Shown here piece after piece: positions 25,292 to 34,943 of a stretch of DNA of 64,000 nucleotides. The notes under the pieces were generated by a model. The model saw nothing but the letters and a program-made list of their open reading frames with translations. It was not told where the DNA came from and did no database searches. Numbering within the stretch: position 1 is the first letter of the stretch; each line of letters begins with the position of its first letter. Origin of the DNA: Cytophaga sp. FL35 (GTDB lineage Bacteria; Bacteroidota; Bacteroidia; Flavobacteriales; Flavobacteriaceae); NCBI RefSeq assembly GCF_014349235.1, contig NZ_JACSOH010000006.1, positions 184,534 through 248,533 of the forward strand, written 5' to 3'. The position numbers and the translations under genes are program-made.

Positions 25292-25852
25292 TCAATCCTT
25301 TTTCCATTTGATGTTACATCCAATACTCGGCTTTTGCATTTCGGAAACCAATTTATTGTTTAAAACAGCTTGTATAGCATCTTCCAAATCTTTTCCTGTA
25401 ACCGGCACCCCGTTTCCAGGTCTGGAATCATCCAGTTGACCTCTATAGACTAGCTTTAAATTGTCATCAAAAAGGTAGAAATCTGGAGTACAGGCCGCAT
25501 CGTATGCTTTGGCTGCTGTTTGGTCTTCATCGTATAAATAGGGATAGGTGTAGCCTTCTTCCTCAGCGGTTAATTTCATGAGGTGCGGCGCATCTTGAGG
25601 GTAGTTTTCAACATCGTTGCTTGATATAGCTACAAAAGAAATACCTTGTTTTTGATAGGTCTTACCTAATTGCGCGATTGCTTCATTAACATGCTTTACA
25701 AAAGGACAGTGATTACAAATAAACATGATAACCGTTCCTTTTTCGCCTTTTAAATCGTCAAGGTGTAGTTGTTGATTACTTACGGTATCCAATAGACTAA
25801 ATTTGGGTGCTGAGGTGCCCAAAGGGAGCATATTACTTGGTGTTCTGGCCAT
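25292..25852 (-). CDS. Thioredoxin-fold protein (peroxiredoxin-like, CxxC)
   Basis: A 186-residue AhpC/TSA-Redoxin-type protein. VIMFICNHCPFVKH gives a Cys-Asn-His-Cys active site; FVAISSNDVENYPQDAP and ACTPDFYLFD are typical of the thioredoxin family protein that carries the NHCPF motif. Cytoplasmic (no signal). Probable thiol oxidoreductase or peroxidase of undefined substrate. Confidence 0.88.
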   Translation of the reverse strand: MARTPSNMLPLGTSAPKFSLLDTVSNQQLHLDDLKGEKGTVIMFICNHCPFVKHVNEAIAQLGKTYQKQGISFVAISSNDVENYPQDAPHLMKLTAEEEGYTYPYLYDEDQTAAKAYDAACTPDFYLFDDNLKLVYRGQLDDSRPGNGVPVTGKDLEDAIQAVLNNKLVSEMQKPSIGCNIKWKKD

Positions 25853-25938
25853 TTTCTCACGTATTTATCCACAAAGTTAAAAACTTAATTGCCCAACCTT
25901 TGCTATATTGACGGCTATTTTAATTTCTTTACTATTTT

Positions 25939-26280
25939 ATGATGGAGGAACACATTTCATGGAGTGATTTTGCAAAAATTGACATGCGCGTAGGTACGGT
26001 TATAGAGGTAAATGACTTTCCTGAAGCAAGAAAACCTGCCTATCAGGTCCATATTGATTTTGGGGAGGCGATAGGAGTAAAAAAGACATCGGCACAAATC
26101 ACCTTAAAATATAAAAAAGAGGATTTGGTAGGATTACAGGTGATAGCTGTGGTCAATTTCCCCAAAAAACAGATTGCCAATTTTATGAGTGAATGTCTTA
26201 TCTTGGGAGCAGTGAATGAAAAGGAAGTAACCTTACTTCAACCTACCGGGAAGGTAACCAACGGCCTTAAAATATCTTGA
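25939..26280 (+). CDS. csaA: CsaA-like tRNA-binding/chaperone protein
   Basis: A 113-residue OB-fold EMAP-II/Trbp111-type domain: FAKIDMRVGTVIEV, VHIDFGEAIGVKKTSAQI, VVNFPKKQIANFMSECLILG. This is the CsaA pattern, a homodimer that binds tRNA and, in Bacillus, preproteins. Two ATGs (25939, 25942) are adjacent. First gene of a group with the BASS transporter and acyltransferase. Confidence 0.93.
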   Translation: MMEEHISWSDFAKIDMRVGTVIEVNDFPEARKPAYQVHIDFGEAIGVKKTSAQITLKYKKEDLVGLQVIAVVNFPKKQIANFMSECLILGAVNEKEVTLLQPTGKVTNGLKIS

Positions 26281-26284
26281 TTCT

Positions 26285-27205
26285 TTGAATGAAAACCTAA
26301 TAGATAACGTTCTTCTCAACTTTGATGCCCGTTCTCAATGGATACTCAACATTGCGTTGGCCTTTGTCATGTTTGGTATTGCTTTAGAAATATCAATGTC
26401 AGATTTTAAAAGGGTTGCCAATCATCCAAAATCGATTGTTGTAGGAGTGGTTAGTCAATTTTTGGTACTACCCTTTGTTACGTTTTTGTTGGTATATTTT
26501 ATAGAACCATTACCAAGCATAGCTATGGGAATGTTTATGGTTGCTGCATGTCCCGGTGGTAATGTATCTAACTTTATTACCCATTTAGCCGGCGGCAATA
26601 CGGCCCTGTCCATTAGTCTAACGGCCATGGCAACTTTGCTAGCAGTGATAATGACGCCATTGAACCTTCAGTTGTGGGCGGGGATGTACGCTCCTACTGA
26701 TACCATACTTAAGAATGTTGCCATTTCCCCATGGAAAATGGTGCAGTTGGTAGCCTTGTTGTTGGGGTTGCCGTTATTCCTAGGGTTGTTGATCAACCAT
26801 TTAAGACCAAACATGGCACTAAGAATTGGAAAGGTGTTAAAAATGGTTTCCTTATTGTTCTTTGTACTACTGATTTTTATGGCTCTCTACAATAATAAAG
26901 AGATTTTTATGGAGTACGTACTTTATGTATTCTGGTTGGTGGTATTACACAATCTTGTGGCATTTTCTACAGGTTTTTCAATAGCTAAATTATTTAAGTT
27001 GCCTTCCAAGGACGTGCGCTCCATAACTGTTGAAACGGGGATACAGAATTCAGGACTGGGCTTGCTTCTTATTTTTTCATTCTTTGATGGACTTGGTGGT
27101 ATGGCTATTCTGGCCGCATTTTGGGGTATTTGGCATTTAATTTCTGGATTGCTGTTGGCTGCATTTTGGAATTACAGGCCTATTAATACAGAAAAACTGG
27201 TTTGA
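26285..27205 (+). CDS. BASS-family (bile acid:sodium symporter-like) transporter
   Basis: A 306-residue membrane protein with about nine to ten helices. ACPGGNVSNFITHLAGGN and VETGIQNSGLGLLLI are the two crossover motifs that bind sodium and substrate in the BASS family. The start is TTG 26285 (MNENLID): no ATG or GTG lies between the upstream in-frame stop at 26255 and the first helix. It begins five bases after the csaA stop. It likely imports an organic anion with sodium; the substrate cannot be read. Confidence 0.92.
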   Translation: MNENLIDNVLLNFDARSQWILNIALAFVMFGIALEISMSDFKRVANHPKSIVVGVVSQFLVLPFVTFLLVYFIEPLPSIAMGMFMVAACPGGNVSNFITHLAGGNTALSISLTAMATLLAVIMTPLNLQLWAGMYAPTDTILKNVAISPWKMVQLVALLLGLPLFLGLLINHLRPNMALRIGKVLKMVSLLFFVLLIFMALYNNKEIFMEYVLYVFWLVVLHNLVAFSTGFSIAKLFKLPSKDVRSITVETGIQNSGLGLLLIFSFFDGLGGMAILAAFWGIWHLISGLLLAAFWNYRPINTEKLV

Positions 27206-28239
27206 AAAACTTCTTATACTGGCTCTTGAAAATTTACATGAAAGCTGCCCTGCACTTGTATTTTGGTAGGATAGAAGTTCACGGATTAGAAAATGTTCCT
27301 AAAACAGGAGCGGTTCTTTTTTTGCCAAATCACCAAAAGGCCTTGATGGACGTTCTTTTGATTGTTACCGATTGCCATCGAAAACCGTACTTTTTAACTC
27401 GGTCCGATGTTTTTAATAAACAAGTATTAAGGAGATTTTTTGCTTTTCTACAAATGATTCCAATTTACCGAATGCGGGATGGGAGAAACCAATTAAAGAA
27501 CAATGAGGCAGTCTTTAAAAAGTGTACGGAACTTTTTGAAAATGAAGAGGCCATTGTTCTTTTCCCTGAAGCTAACCACAATCTAAGGCGAAGGGTGCGC
27601 AACCTAAGTAAAGGGTTTACACGCATTGTTTTCCATTCTTTAAAGTATAGCCCTTCAAATGAAATTTTGATAATACCTGTTGGTCTAAATTACCTAAAAA
27701 GCACTGGTTTTCCGGATAAAGTAGCTGTGTATTATGGAAAACCCATTGTGAGTTCGCAATTGTATGACCCAAATGATGTTTTTACATCTGTGCAAAATGC
27801 CAAGAAGCGAGTAAAAGAGCAGTTGAAGCAGTTGACTACCCATGTTGAGGATGAGCTTAATTACGAGAACATTATAGACAAAATGGAAAGCAACAACGTC
27901 AACTTTTTGAACCCCACAGAGAGCAATAAATTCATTAGATCATCAGAAACCAAGATAAATAAAGAATCTGGAAAGATTGCCGCACCTGTTACTTTTCGAT
28001 TGGTTTTTCATCTTTTTAATATAGCCGCATTAGTACCGTGGAGATTTTGGGTGAAACCCAAAGTTTGGGAGCCTGAATTTCTATCAACTCTGAGGTTTGC
28101 ATACGCTTTGGTAGTCTATCCCTTCTGTTATGTACTATTTTTATCCCTATTTACTGCGGTTTTTGGGTTTGGTGTAGCGATTATTTTGGTGTCCTTACAT
28201 GTACTTTTTAATTGGGCTTATGTGAAAGGGGGGTCTTAA
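27202..28239 (+). CDS. PlsC-type 1-acyl-glycerol-phosphate acyltransferase-like protein
   Basis: A 345-residue membrane-associated acyltransferase. The catalytic block is LPNHQKALMD (histidine and aspartate separated by five residues), followed by IPIYRMRDG and LFPEANHNLRRRV. It resembles the GAT1/GPT2-like LPLAT subgroup. Two C-terminal hydrophobic segments (ALVVYPFCYVLFLSLF, FGFGVAIILVSLHVLF) anchor it. TTG 27202 overlaps the transporter's TGA; ATG 27238 is an alternative start. Probable step in phospholipid synthesis or remodelling. Confidence 0.88.
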   Translation: MKNFLYWLLKIYMKAALHLYFGRIEVHGLENVPKTGAVLFLPNHQKALMDVLLIVTDCHRKPYFLTRSDVFNKQVLRRFFAFLQMIPIYRMRDGRNQLKNNEAVFKKCTELFENEEAIVLFPEANHNLRRRVRNLSKGFTRIVFHSLKYSPSNEILIIPVGLNYLKSTGFPDKVAVYYGKPIVSSQLYDPNDVFTSVQNAKKRVKEQLKQLTTHVEDELNYENIIDKMESNNVNFLNPTESNKFIRSSETKINKESGKIAAPVTFRLVFHLFNIAALVPWRFWVKPKVWEPEFLSTLRFAYALVVYPFCYVLFLSLFTAVFGFGVAIILVSLHVLFNWAYVKGGS

Positions 28240-28241
28240 GA

Positions 28242-30764
28242 TTACATTAGGTTGCCAAAAAATATGGCGTTCATCAGCAATTTATTGGTACCGTACCAGA
28301 AAGCCCTAAAATTGGTATTATCCGTAAATGCAATTACACGACCTCTACCCAAATGTTGTACCTGAAAGGGTACACTGTTTTTAATCAGCTCCAAATTCTC
28401 CTCAGAAATATAACCACTAAGTAATGGGTCTTCTGTATATTTTATAGGATTGTTGTAGCTATTCTTGTCCGGTACAATATAAATATTGGTATTTCTAAAG
28501 AGTGGTAAGGTTTTATTTTTATAACCGAAGGCAATAGGATGTGAAAGGTCCAATTGAGCTTCAAATATGGCGCCACCAGTTACTTGTGCTCCTGTGAAAT
28601 TTTGTTTTTGTTCAAAGGAAACATTTTTGGCAATTAGGGTGTCTTTTTTAAACTGCAGGTCTATAAATTTTTTTGATGCAAAGAACTCAACGGCAGAGCG
28701 ATAGGTAATTAAAGTACCGCCATCCTGTACCCAATCCTTTAGCTTTTTGATGTTGCTGTTTCCTAAGGTATTACTAGCTATGCTTGGAACGATAATATCC
28801 GTATATCTATTCAAATCTATACGGCTCAAATATGCTACATCTAGTTTGCTTAATTTCATCTGGTACCGCGTATCGAATAAATGCCAAATTTCTCCGGCAT
28901 CATAGGAGCGTACCCCATTACCGGTTAGGATGCCTACACGCTGCTTTTTAACTGGTTCAAAATCATTGCTGCCAAGATCAATTCCTTGGGTGAGTCCGGT
29001 TGACACAGCGGTTATTTCAATCCCACAATCTTGTGCTGTTTGGGACAAAATTTGCCTTACACTTTCCGCGGGAAGGTTTTGGTTTTGTATTGGGACCATA
29101 ATAGTTCCGTAACCATAATTCTTATTTTCCAGACTAAATTTTTTCTTGGCCACCTTGGCTCTAATCCCTTTTTTAAGGATTTGATTTAGAGCTTTGGGAG
29201 TGTAATATTCGTTCCATTCAAAAAGATAGGCGTAATCTCCATTGCCCTTCATCTTACCTTTAGGTTCATGAAGCTCCGTTATCTCTTCGCCCATATTTTG
29301 AAGCGAACGTATGTCAGCATAATCCATATTAAAGGCCAGAGGGAAGGTCCATGCAGAAATGTCATAGAAAATACTGTCTGTAAATGAAGTTCGTTTTTCA
29401 AACATGGCTTTTATGAGCCTGTGGTTCTTTTGGCTGTATGGAACCATAAAACTCGCGCCCTTTTTAAAATCCATTCCATTGTACCTAAAATCGTTTCTAA
29501 GATGATGGAATTTTATTTTATGCCGATGAAGAATTTCTGCCAAGTGTCGGGTTTTAGCTGCATCCTTGCTATCACCAAACACGATGGCCCTAGAACGCCC
29601 AATGACCGATTCAAGACCTACTTCTTTAAAAAACTGCTGTTGGTACTTTAAAATTTTAGGACGAAGTTCCGTAGCGGCTTCAATCGTAGATATCGCGGTG
29701 GTCATTTGATTTCTGATGGTGAAAGGAAAGGTGAGAAGTCCATTTTCAGATTCCTGTAAATGTCCGCGGGAGCTTCCTTGTTCAAAAAGGATTCCGATTC
29801 CTCCATTGATGTCCGGAAAGGTCGATCCCTTTCCGTAATAATAGTCATCATAATTTTCTTCAGAATAGTAGAGGGAACCTATTTTTTCCAAAGCCCTTGC
29901 GTGAAAATTTCCAATTTCAGCCGTTAGGGATTGATTTTCCTTAGGTGTTAAAGGGTGAACCCTTGTAGGTTCTCCGGGTTGAAAGAAAAAGGTAGAATTG
30001 GTGCCCATTTCATGATGATCCGTTAAAATATTGGGCATCCAACGGTGGTAGGTTTCAATACGGGCCCTGCTTTCCGGTAATTGAACGGGAAGCCAATCGC
30101 GGTTCATATCAAACCAGTAATGGTTCGTTCGGCCACCCGGCCAAGCTTCATGAAACTCTCTGTCATTGGAATCTGGGTTGGGTTGTAGGTTTTTATTGGA
30201 ATTGGCCCAGTGGGCAAATCGTTGTAGGCCATCAGGGTTAAAACAGGGGTCTAAAAGAATGACGCTGTTTTGCAGGATATCCTCAATTTCTGGCCCTTCG
30301 GCGGCAGCCAAATAATAGGCATAGGCCAATGCAGCATTGGATCCGCTTGGTTCGTTACCATGTATGGAAAACCCTTGATAGACCACCACGGGCATTCCAT
30401 CGACAGATATGGAATTTCGGTTGCTATCCGATAATTTTAAATGTTCCTGTCGTATACCCTCCAGTTGTCCATGATTTGTGGGAGAAGTAACGGTCAATAG
30501 TAACAACGGCCGTCCTTCAAATGTTTTACCGCGTTCTTCTAAAAGTATGCGCTCACTGGACTTCGCCAAAGCGCGCATATACTGTTCTAACTTATCATGG
30601 GTAACATGCCATTGCCCAACTTCATGGCCAATTATTTGTTTTGGCGTGGGAATTTTTGGATTGTAGGTAATGCTATCGGGCAAATAATAGGAAAGGTCAA
30701 CATTTTGTTGTGATTGGATGGAATAGCAGGATAAAACTAGTAAAAGAGAGATAAGGGATTTCAT
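28242..30764 (-). CDS. Secreted M14 family zinc carboxypeptidase, 840 aa
   Basis: Signal peptide MKSLISLLLVLSCYSIQSQ. The M14 domain covers about residues 40-370: zinc ligands in GFSIHGNEPSG, the arginine region MNRDW, LTDHHEMG with the third ligand and the catalytic glutamate near GILFEQGSSRG. A large C-terminal part (about 380-840) includes a class I glutamine-amidotransferase-like segment (RVGILTGNGV, DIIVPSIASNTLG, KLKDWVQDGGTLITY). This two-part layout is typical of Bacteroidota M14 peptidases. It likely trims exogenous peptides in the periplasm. Monocistronic. Confidence 0.93.
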   Translation of the reverse strand: MKSLISLLLVLSCYSIQSQQNVDLSYYLPDSITYNPKIPTPKQIIGHEVGQWHVTHDKLEQYMRALAKSSERILLEERGKTFEGRPLLLLTVTSPTNHGQLEGIRQEHLKLSDSNRNSISVDGMPVVVYQGFSIHGNEPSGSNAALAYAYYLAAAEGPEIEDILQNSVILLDPCFNPDGLQRFAHWANSNKNLQPNPDSNDREFHEAWPGGRTNHYWFDMNRDWLPVQLPESRARIETYHRWMPNILTDHHEMGTNSTFFFQPGEPTRVHPLTPKENQSLTAEIGNFHARALEKIGSLYYSEENYDDYYYGKGSTFPDINGGIGILFEQGSSRGHLQESENGLLTFPFTIRNQMTTAISTIEAATELRPKILKYQQQFFKEVGLESVIGRSRAIVFGDSKDAAKTRHLAEILHRHKIKFHHLRNDFRYNGMDFKKGASFMVPYSQKNHRLIKAMFEKRTSFTDSIFYDISAWTFPLAFNMDYADIRSLQNMGEEITELHEPKGKMKGNGDYAYLFEWNEYYTPKALNQILKKGIRAKVAKKKFSLENKNYGYGTIMVPIQNQNLPAESVRQILSQTAQDCGIEITAVSTGLTQGIDLGSNDFEPVKKQRVGILTGNGVRSYDAGEIWHLFDTRYQMKLSKLDVAYLSRIDLNRYTDIIVPSIASNTLGNSNIKKLKDWVQDGGTLITYRSAVEFFASKKFIDLQFKKDTLIAKNVSFEQKQNFTGAQVTGGAIFEAQLDLSHPIAFGYKNKTLPLFRNTNIYIVPDKNSYNNPIKYTEDPLLSGYISEENLELIKNSVPFQVQHLGRGRVIAFTDNTNFRAFWYGTNKLLMNAIFFGNLM

Positions 30765-30842
30765 AAAGGTCTCATTTGCTTATAAATGTACCTAAAAAGC
30801 ATTGAACCTAAGGAATCCGGATTATGTGAAATTAGTATAAAA

Positions 30843-30868
30843 TAAAAAACGACCCTTAATAAGGGCCG
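30843..30868 (-). terminator. Terminator after the DUF3276 gene
   Basis: On the minus strand GGCCCTT pairs with AAGGGTC (one G-T pair) and a T run follows. Confidence 0.75.
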
Positions 30869-30893
30869 CCTTTATATGTTTAGAGTTAGTAAT

Positions 30894-31271
30894 TTAAATG
30901 TCATCAAAGCTTACATCCGTAAAGCTATCAGAAGTTTTTACGTGACCGTTCATACTAGGTTCTTCTTCTTCCTTTTTGAAGTCCTTTTGATGGCGTTCAG
31001 AAATAACTTCAGAACCTTTTTCTGAGATAATGTAATCCATCATTTCCTCTACATTTTCCCTAAACGCGGAGAAGTCTTCCTTGTAAAGGTAAATTTTATG
31101 TTTTTTGTAGTGGAAAGATCCATCATCATGAGTGAATTTTTTGCTCTCCGTGATTGTTAGATAATAATCTCCGGCCTTAGTACTTCTTACATCAAAGAAA
31201 TAGGTTCTTCTACCCGCTCTTAAAACTTTAGAATAAATCTCCTCTTGATCCATTGCATCTTTTTCGCTCAT
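30894..31271 (-). CDS. DUF3276 / PUR-domain nucleic-acid-binding protein
   Basis: A 125-residue protein with a PUR-alpha-like repeat: EEIYSKVLRAGRRTYFFDVRSTK and DYYLTITESKK, then the helix FRENVEEMMDYII. The C-terminal 35 residues are acidic and disordered. DUF3276 proteins are abundant in Bacteroidota and resemble the eukaryotic PUR fold that binds single-stranded nucleic acids. It lies 70 bases downstream of the ABC exporter on the same strand. Confidence 0.93.
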   Translation of the reverse strand: MSEKDAMDQEEIYSKVLRAGRRTYFFDVRSTKAGDYYLTITESKKFTHDDGSFHYKKHKIYLYKEDFSAFRENVEEMMDYIISEKGSEVISERHQKDFKKEEEEPSMNGHVKTSDSFTDVSFDDI

Positions 31272-31341
31272 CTCGAAATGGTGTCTAGTTAATAGTTAAT
31301 CAACCAAAAATGTGAAAAAAATGTGAATACGCCAAAATTTT

Positions 31342-33096
31342 CTAATTTTCTTTCTCAGAGAGTTGTGTGGCGTACAGTTCTTTGTAGTATCCGTTTTGGG
31401 AATTTAACTCTTCATGTGAGCCTTCTTGTAAAAGCCTGCCGTCCTCTAAAACTAATACCTTGTCCGCATTTTTGGCAGAAGATACCCTATGGCTCACAAT
31501 TAGGGTAGTTTTGTTCTTGGATGCCTTTTTGAGATTGTTGAGAATTTCTTCCTCGGTTTCCGTGTCTACGGCAGAAAGGCAGTCATCGAACAAATAAATT
31601 TCTGGATCTTTTAAAAGGGCGCGGGCAATGGAAACACGTTGTTTTTGACCACCGCTAAGCGTGATTCCTCGCTCTCCGAGAACAGTTTTATATCCTTTTG
31701 AAAACCCTTCAATATTATCATGAACGGCGGCATTCTTGGCTGCTTGTACTACTTCAGCTTCCGAAGCATTGTACTTGCCAAATTTAATATTGTTCTCTAT
31801 GGAATCTGAGAACAAAAAGGCATCCTGTGGTACAGCCCCAACAGATGTTCTAAGGCTTTCTACATTCAGTTTTTTGATGGGTACATTATCTATTAAAATT
31901 TCCCCGCCGGAAACATCGTATAATCTGGCAATCAGGTCCAAAATGGTAGATTTCCCAGAGCCTGTTTTTCCTAAAATTGCTACGGTTTCACCATCGTTTA
32001 TAGTAAAAGAAATATTCTTTAGAGCTGTAATTTCCGTATCCTCATAGGTGAAGCTCACATTTCTAAATTCAATTTTACCCTCAATTTTGGTTTCTTCGAG
32101 AATATCGTTCCTAATTTCGGGTCGTTCCTGTAAAAACTCGTTGATTCTTTTTTGAGAGGCTTCGGCCCTTTGGATGATGGAAGTAAGCCAACCAATAATC
32201 GCTACCGGCCAAGTAAGCATATTCACATAAATAATAAACTCGGCAATAACTCCCACGGAATCAATTTCCCCGTTAAGTATTTGTCTTCCGCCAATGTAAA
32301 TCACCAAAATGTTACTTACACCAATAAGCAGTACCATTAATGGAAAAAACCAAGCATTTACTCTGGCCAGGTCCATGCTTTTGTCCTTTCCTTCTACCGC
32401 CAAAACGGAAAGGTCTTTGTTTATCTGTGGTTCTAGGGCATACGCCTTTATAACAGAAATACCGGAAAATACTTCTTGGGTAAAGGTTGAAAGGGTGGAA
32501 AGGTATTCTTGTACTACCGTACTCCTTTGATGTATTACTTTACTTATTTTATAGATCAGAACAGATAAAATGGGTAATGGAATGAGCGTATAGGCGGCCA
32601 ATTTTGGTGCCGTCATAAACATAATGGGTATGATGCAGATAAATAAGGTGGCAGTGTTTATACCGTACATTAATGCCGGCCCCGCATACATTCTTACCTG
32701 ACTAACGTCTTCACTAATCCTGTTCATTAAATCTCCAGTACGGTTCTTTTTATAAAAGTTAAGACTCAAAAGCTGGTAATGGTCAAAAACCTCATTTTTT
32801 AAATCGAACTCAATATATCTGGATACATTGATAATGGTCTGTCTCATTAAAAAGGTGAAAACCCCTGATAGTAGAGCGGCCCCTACAATTATTAGGATGT
32901 ACTCAAATAGAAACCCGCGCGCTACGGTTTCCGTAATTTCAGAGGCGGTAAAATCTTCAATAACTTCTATGGATTCCTTCACATAAGAAGGCATGACCAA
33001 CTGAAGAATTCTGGCCACGATGGTTATGAAAAGACCTAGAAGAAGTTTTTTCCAGTATTTTTTAAAATATTTGTTGAGGTGTTTTAGTTCCTTCAT
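31342..33096 (-). CDS. ABC exporter half-transporter (MsbA/MdlB-like)
   Basis: A 584-residue fused membrane and ATPase protein. Six helices in the first about 310 residues are followed by a nucleotide-binding domain with Walker A GKTGSGKST, Q-loop VPQDAFLFSD, signature LSGGQKQR, Walker B IYLFDDCLSAVD and H-loop SHRVSS. The residue after Walker B is Asp instead of catalytic Glu, as in degenerate sites of heterodimeric exporters, yet no second half is adjacent. It exports lipids or drugs by analogy; the true substrate is unknown. Confidence 0.94.
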   Translation of the reverse strand: MKELKHLNKYFKKYWKKLLLGLFITIVARILQLVMPSYVKESIEVIEDFTASEITETVARGFLFEYILIIVGAALLSGVFTFLMRQTIINVSRYIEFDLKNEVFDHYQLLSLNFYKKNRTGDLMNRISEDVSQVRMYAGPALMYGINTATLFICIIPIMFMTAPKLAAYTLIPLPILSVLIYKISKVIHQRSTVVQEYLSTLSTFTQEVFSGISVIKAYALEPQINKDLSVLAVEGKDKSMDLARVNAWFFPLMVLLIGVSNILVIYIGGRQILNGEIDSVGVIAEFIIYVNMLTWPVAIIGWLTSIIQRAEASQKRINEFLQERPEIRNDILEETKIEGKIEFRNVSFTYEDTEITALKNISFTINDGETVAILGKTGSGKSTILDLIARLYDVSGGEILIDNVPIKKLNVESLRTSVGAVPQDAFLFSDSIENNIKFGKYNASEAEVVQAAKNAAVHDNIEGFSKGYKTVLGERGITLSGGQKQRVSIARALLKDPEIYLFDDCLSAVDTETEEEILNNLKKASKNKTTLIVSHRVSSAKNADKVLVLEDGRLLQEGSHEELNSQNGYYKELYATQLSEKEN

Positions 33097-33398
33097 CTAA
33101 TTGGGTAAGCTAGTTGTTTAGCGTATTGTAGAACTCGTCAAAGATAGCTTTTTGTGTTAAAAGCAAATGTTATAAAATATATAAGGTATTCTACATAACA
33201 ATTTTTGAAAATAACTGAGAATAGTTTAATACTGACAACAGTAATCCTTGAGAAGTGTTTTATTTTGAGTTTTAGAACGTGTAAGAATTAGAATCTTTTC
33301 AATTTTTTGAACTTTTATTTAGGTATCCACACTGCATTTATTATTACTTTTGTGCCCGTGAAAACCACTACCAACACCACAGTTAAAAGTTCTTGAAC
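33097..33398 (+). promoter_or_regulatory. Divergent intergenic region with nusB -7 box
   Basis: About 300 AT-rich bases between the ABC exporter and nusB. A perfect -7 box TACTTTTG lies at 33345-33352, 46 bases before the nusB start. I saw no RNA gene, repeat or open frame in the rest. Confidence 0.5.
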
Positions 33399-34346
33399 AT
33401 GCTAACACGTAGACACATTAGGGTTAAGGTTATGCAATGCATTTATGCCCTTACCCAGTCCAAAGATGATTCCCTGGAAAAGCAGGAAAAATTCCTTCGC
33501 TATAGTATCGATAGCATGTACACCTTATATTTATTGGAATTGAGTCTGCTCATTGAACTACATCAGCGTGCTAGCGAGCAATTGAAACTTTCTTCTAAAA
33601 AGTATTTGGCGTCCAATGAAGACCAATATCCAGATCAGGAAAAATTTGTAAAGAACGGTCTTTTGCTTAAGATAGTCAGGAACGAAGCCTTAAAAGAGGA
33701 ACTGAAAAAGCGCAAGCTTAACAACTGGTATCTCAATGAGGAATACGTTAGAATCATCTATAAGGAAATGATCGAAAGTGAGGCTTACGCTGCCTACATG
33801 CAATCCGGTTCTCAAAGTTTTGCTGAGGATAAGGATTTTTTGGTGCTTCTTTTTAAGGACACCATTGCTCCCAACGAAAAGATTTACGATTATTTTGAGG
33901 ATGACAAACTTACCTGGGTAGATGATTTTCCTATTGTCAACACCTTTGTACTTAAACTTCTCAAAAAGGCGAAAGAGAGCCATCCGGAAAGTTTTTTTCT
34001 GCCACGTCTTTTAAAGGACGAGGACGATATGAAATTCGCCAAAAAGCTTTTGACCAAAACTTTGTTGAAGGAGGCCGAATGGAATAAGGAAATTGAAGGC
34101 AAAACACCCAATTGGGACAAGGATCGTATTGCCGATATTGATGCCATTCTTTTAAAAATGGCCATTTGTGAGTTATTGAACTTTCCTTCCATACCTGAAA
34201 AGGTAACCATTAACGAAGCATTGGAAATTGCAAAGGAATACAGTACACCCAAGAGTAGTATTTTTATCAATGGTATTTTGGATAAACTGGTAAAAGAATA
34301 TAAATCCACAGGAAAACTTAATAAAATTGGCAGGGGATTGATGTAA
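33399..34346 (+). CDS. nusB: Transcription antitermination factor NusB, N-terminally extended
   Basis: ATG 33399 (MLTRRHIRVKVMQCIYALTQ) gives 315 residues, more than twice the usual 140. The N-terminus carries the start of a NusB-type helix bundle, and the last 130 residues hold the standard NusB core (NWDKDRIADIDAILLKMAICEL, KVTINEALEIAKEYSTPKSS, FINGILDKL). This extended form is usual in flavobacteria. With NusE it binds boxA in rRNA leaders. Transcribed with the DUF1573 and yajC genes. Confidence 0.94.
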   Translation: MLTRRHIRVKVMQCIYALTQSKDDSLEKQEKFLRYSIDSMYTLYLLELSLLIELHQRASEQLKLSSKKYLASNEDQYPDQEKFVKNGLLLKIVRNEALKEELKKRKLNNWYLNEEYVRIIYKEMIESEAYAAYMQSGSQSFAEDKDFLVLLFKDTIAPNEKIYDYFEDDKLTWVDDFPIVNTFVLKLLKKAKESHPESFFLPRLLKDEDDMKFAKKLLTKTLLKEAEWNKEIEGKTPNWDKDRIADIDAILLKMAICELLNFPSIPEKVTINEALEIAKEYSTPKSSIFINGILDKLVKEYKSTGKLNKIGRGLM

Positions 34347-34450
34347 TCATTACAACACACGTATTTGTTTTATTAGGGATTCTTAACATCTGTCCCACCC
34401 GTGGTATATAAATTAATTCACTAATTTTGCACGAAAATAAAATCATAACC

Positions 34451-34924
34451 ATGAAAAAAGCACTTTTAGCGTTAAGTGTATTTTCCATTTTTGCATTCGT
34501 TTCATGTAAGGAAAATGCATCCAGTAAAGTAAAGTCTGATAATGTAGCCGAAGCTGCTCAAAGAGATGAGGCTGGCAAGCAACTTCCTGTTATGTCCTTT
34601 GAAAAGGAGGAGCATGATTTCGGAACCATAGAGCAGGGAACTCCACAGGAGACCGTATTCAAGTTTACCAACACCGGTAATGCACCATTGATTATTACCA
34701 ATGCAACAAGTTCTTGCGGGTGTACAGTTCCTGATCCGCCAAAAGACCCTATTGCTCCTGGAGATACTGGGGAATTGGTAGTTAAATTTAATGGTTCTGG
34801 ACAAAATCAGGTAACTAAGACCATTACCGTGAACGCAAATACGGAAAAGGGTTCAGAATTGTTACGTATAAAGGCTTTTGTAAATCCTAAGGGAGCCGCT
34901 CCTGTAGGACCAACCTCAAAATAA
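34451..34924 (+). CDS. DUF1573 lipoprotein
   Basis: ATG 34451 begins a lipoprotein signal (MKKALLALSVFSIFAFVSC); upstream residues to 34427 are not needed. The 130-residue mature region contains EEHDFGTIEQGTPQETVFKFTNTG-like strands and SSCGCTVPDPPKDPIAPG, the hallmark of DUF1573, an Ig-like beta-sandwich with a Cys-Gly-Cys. Envelope protein of unknown function, positioned as usual between nusB and yajC. A -7 box TAATTTTG lies at 34432-34439. Confidence 0.92.
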   Translation: MKKALLALSVFSIFAFVSCKENASSKVKSDNVAEAAQRDEAGKQLPVMSFEKEEHDFGTIEQGTPQETVFKFTNTGNAPLIITNATSSCGCTVPDPPKDPIAPGDTGELVVKFNGSGQNQVTKTITVNANTEKGSELLRIKAFVNPKGAAPVGPTSK

Positions 34925-34943
34925 CCAATTTAAAGCATAGACT

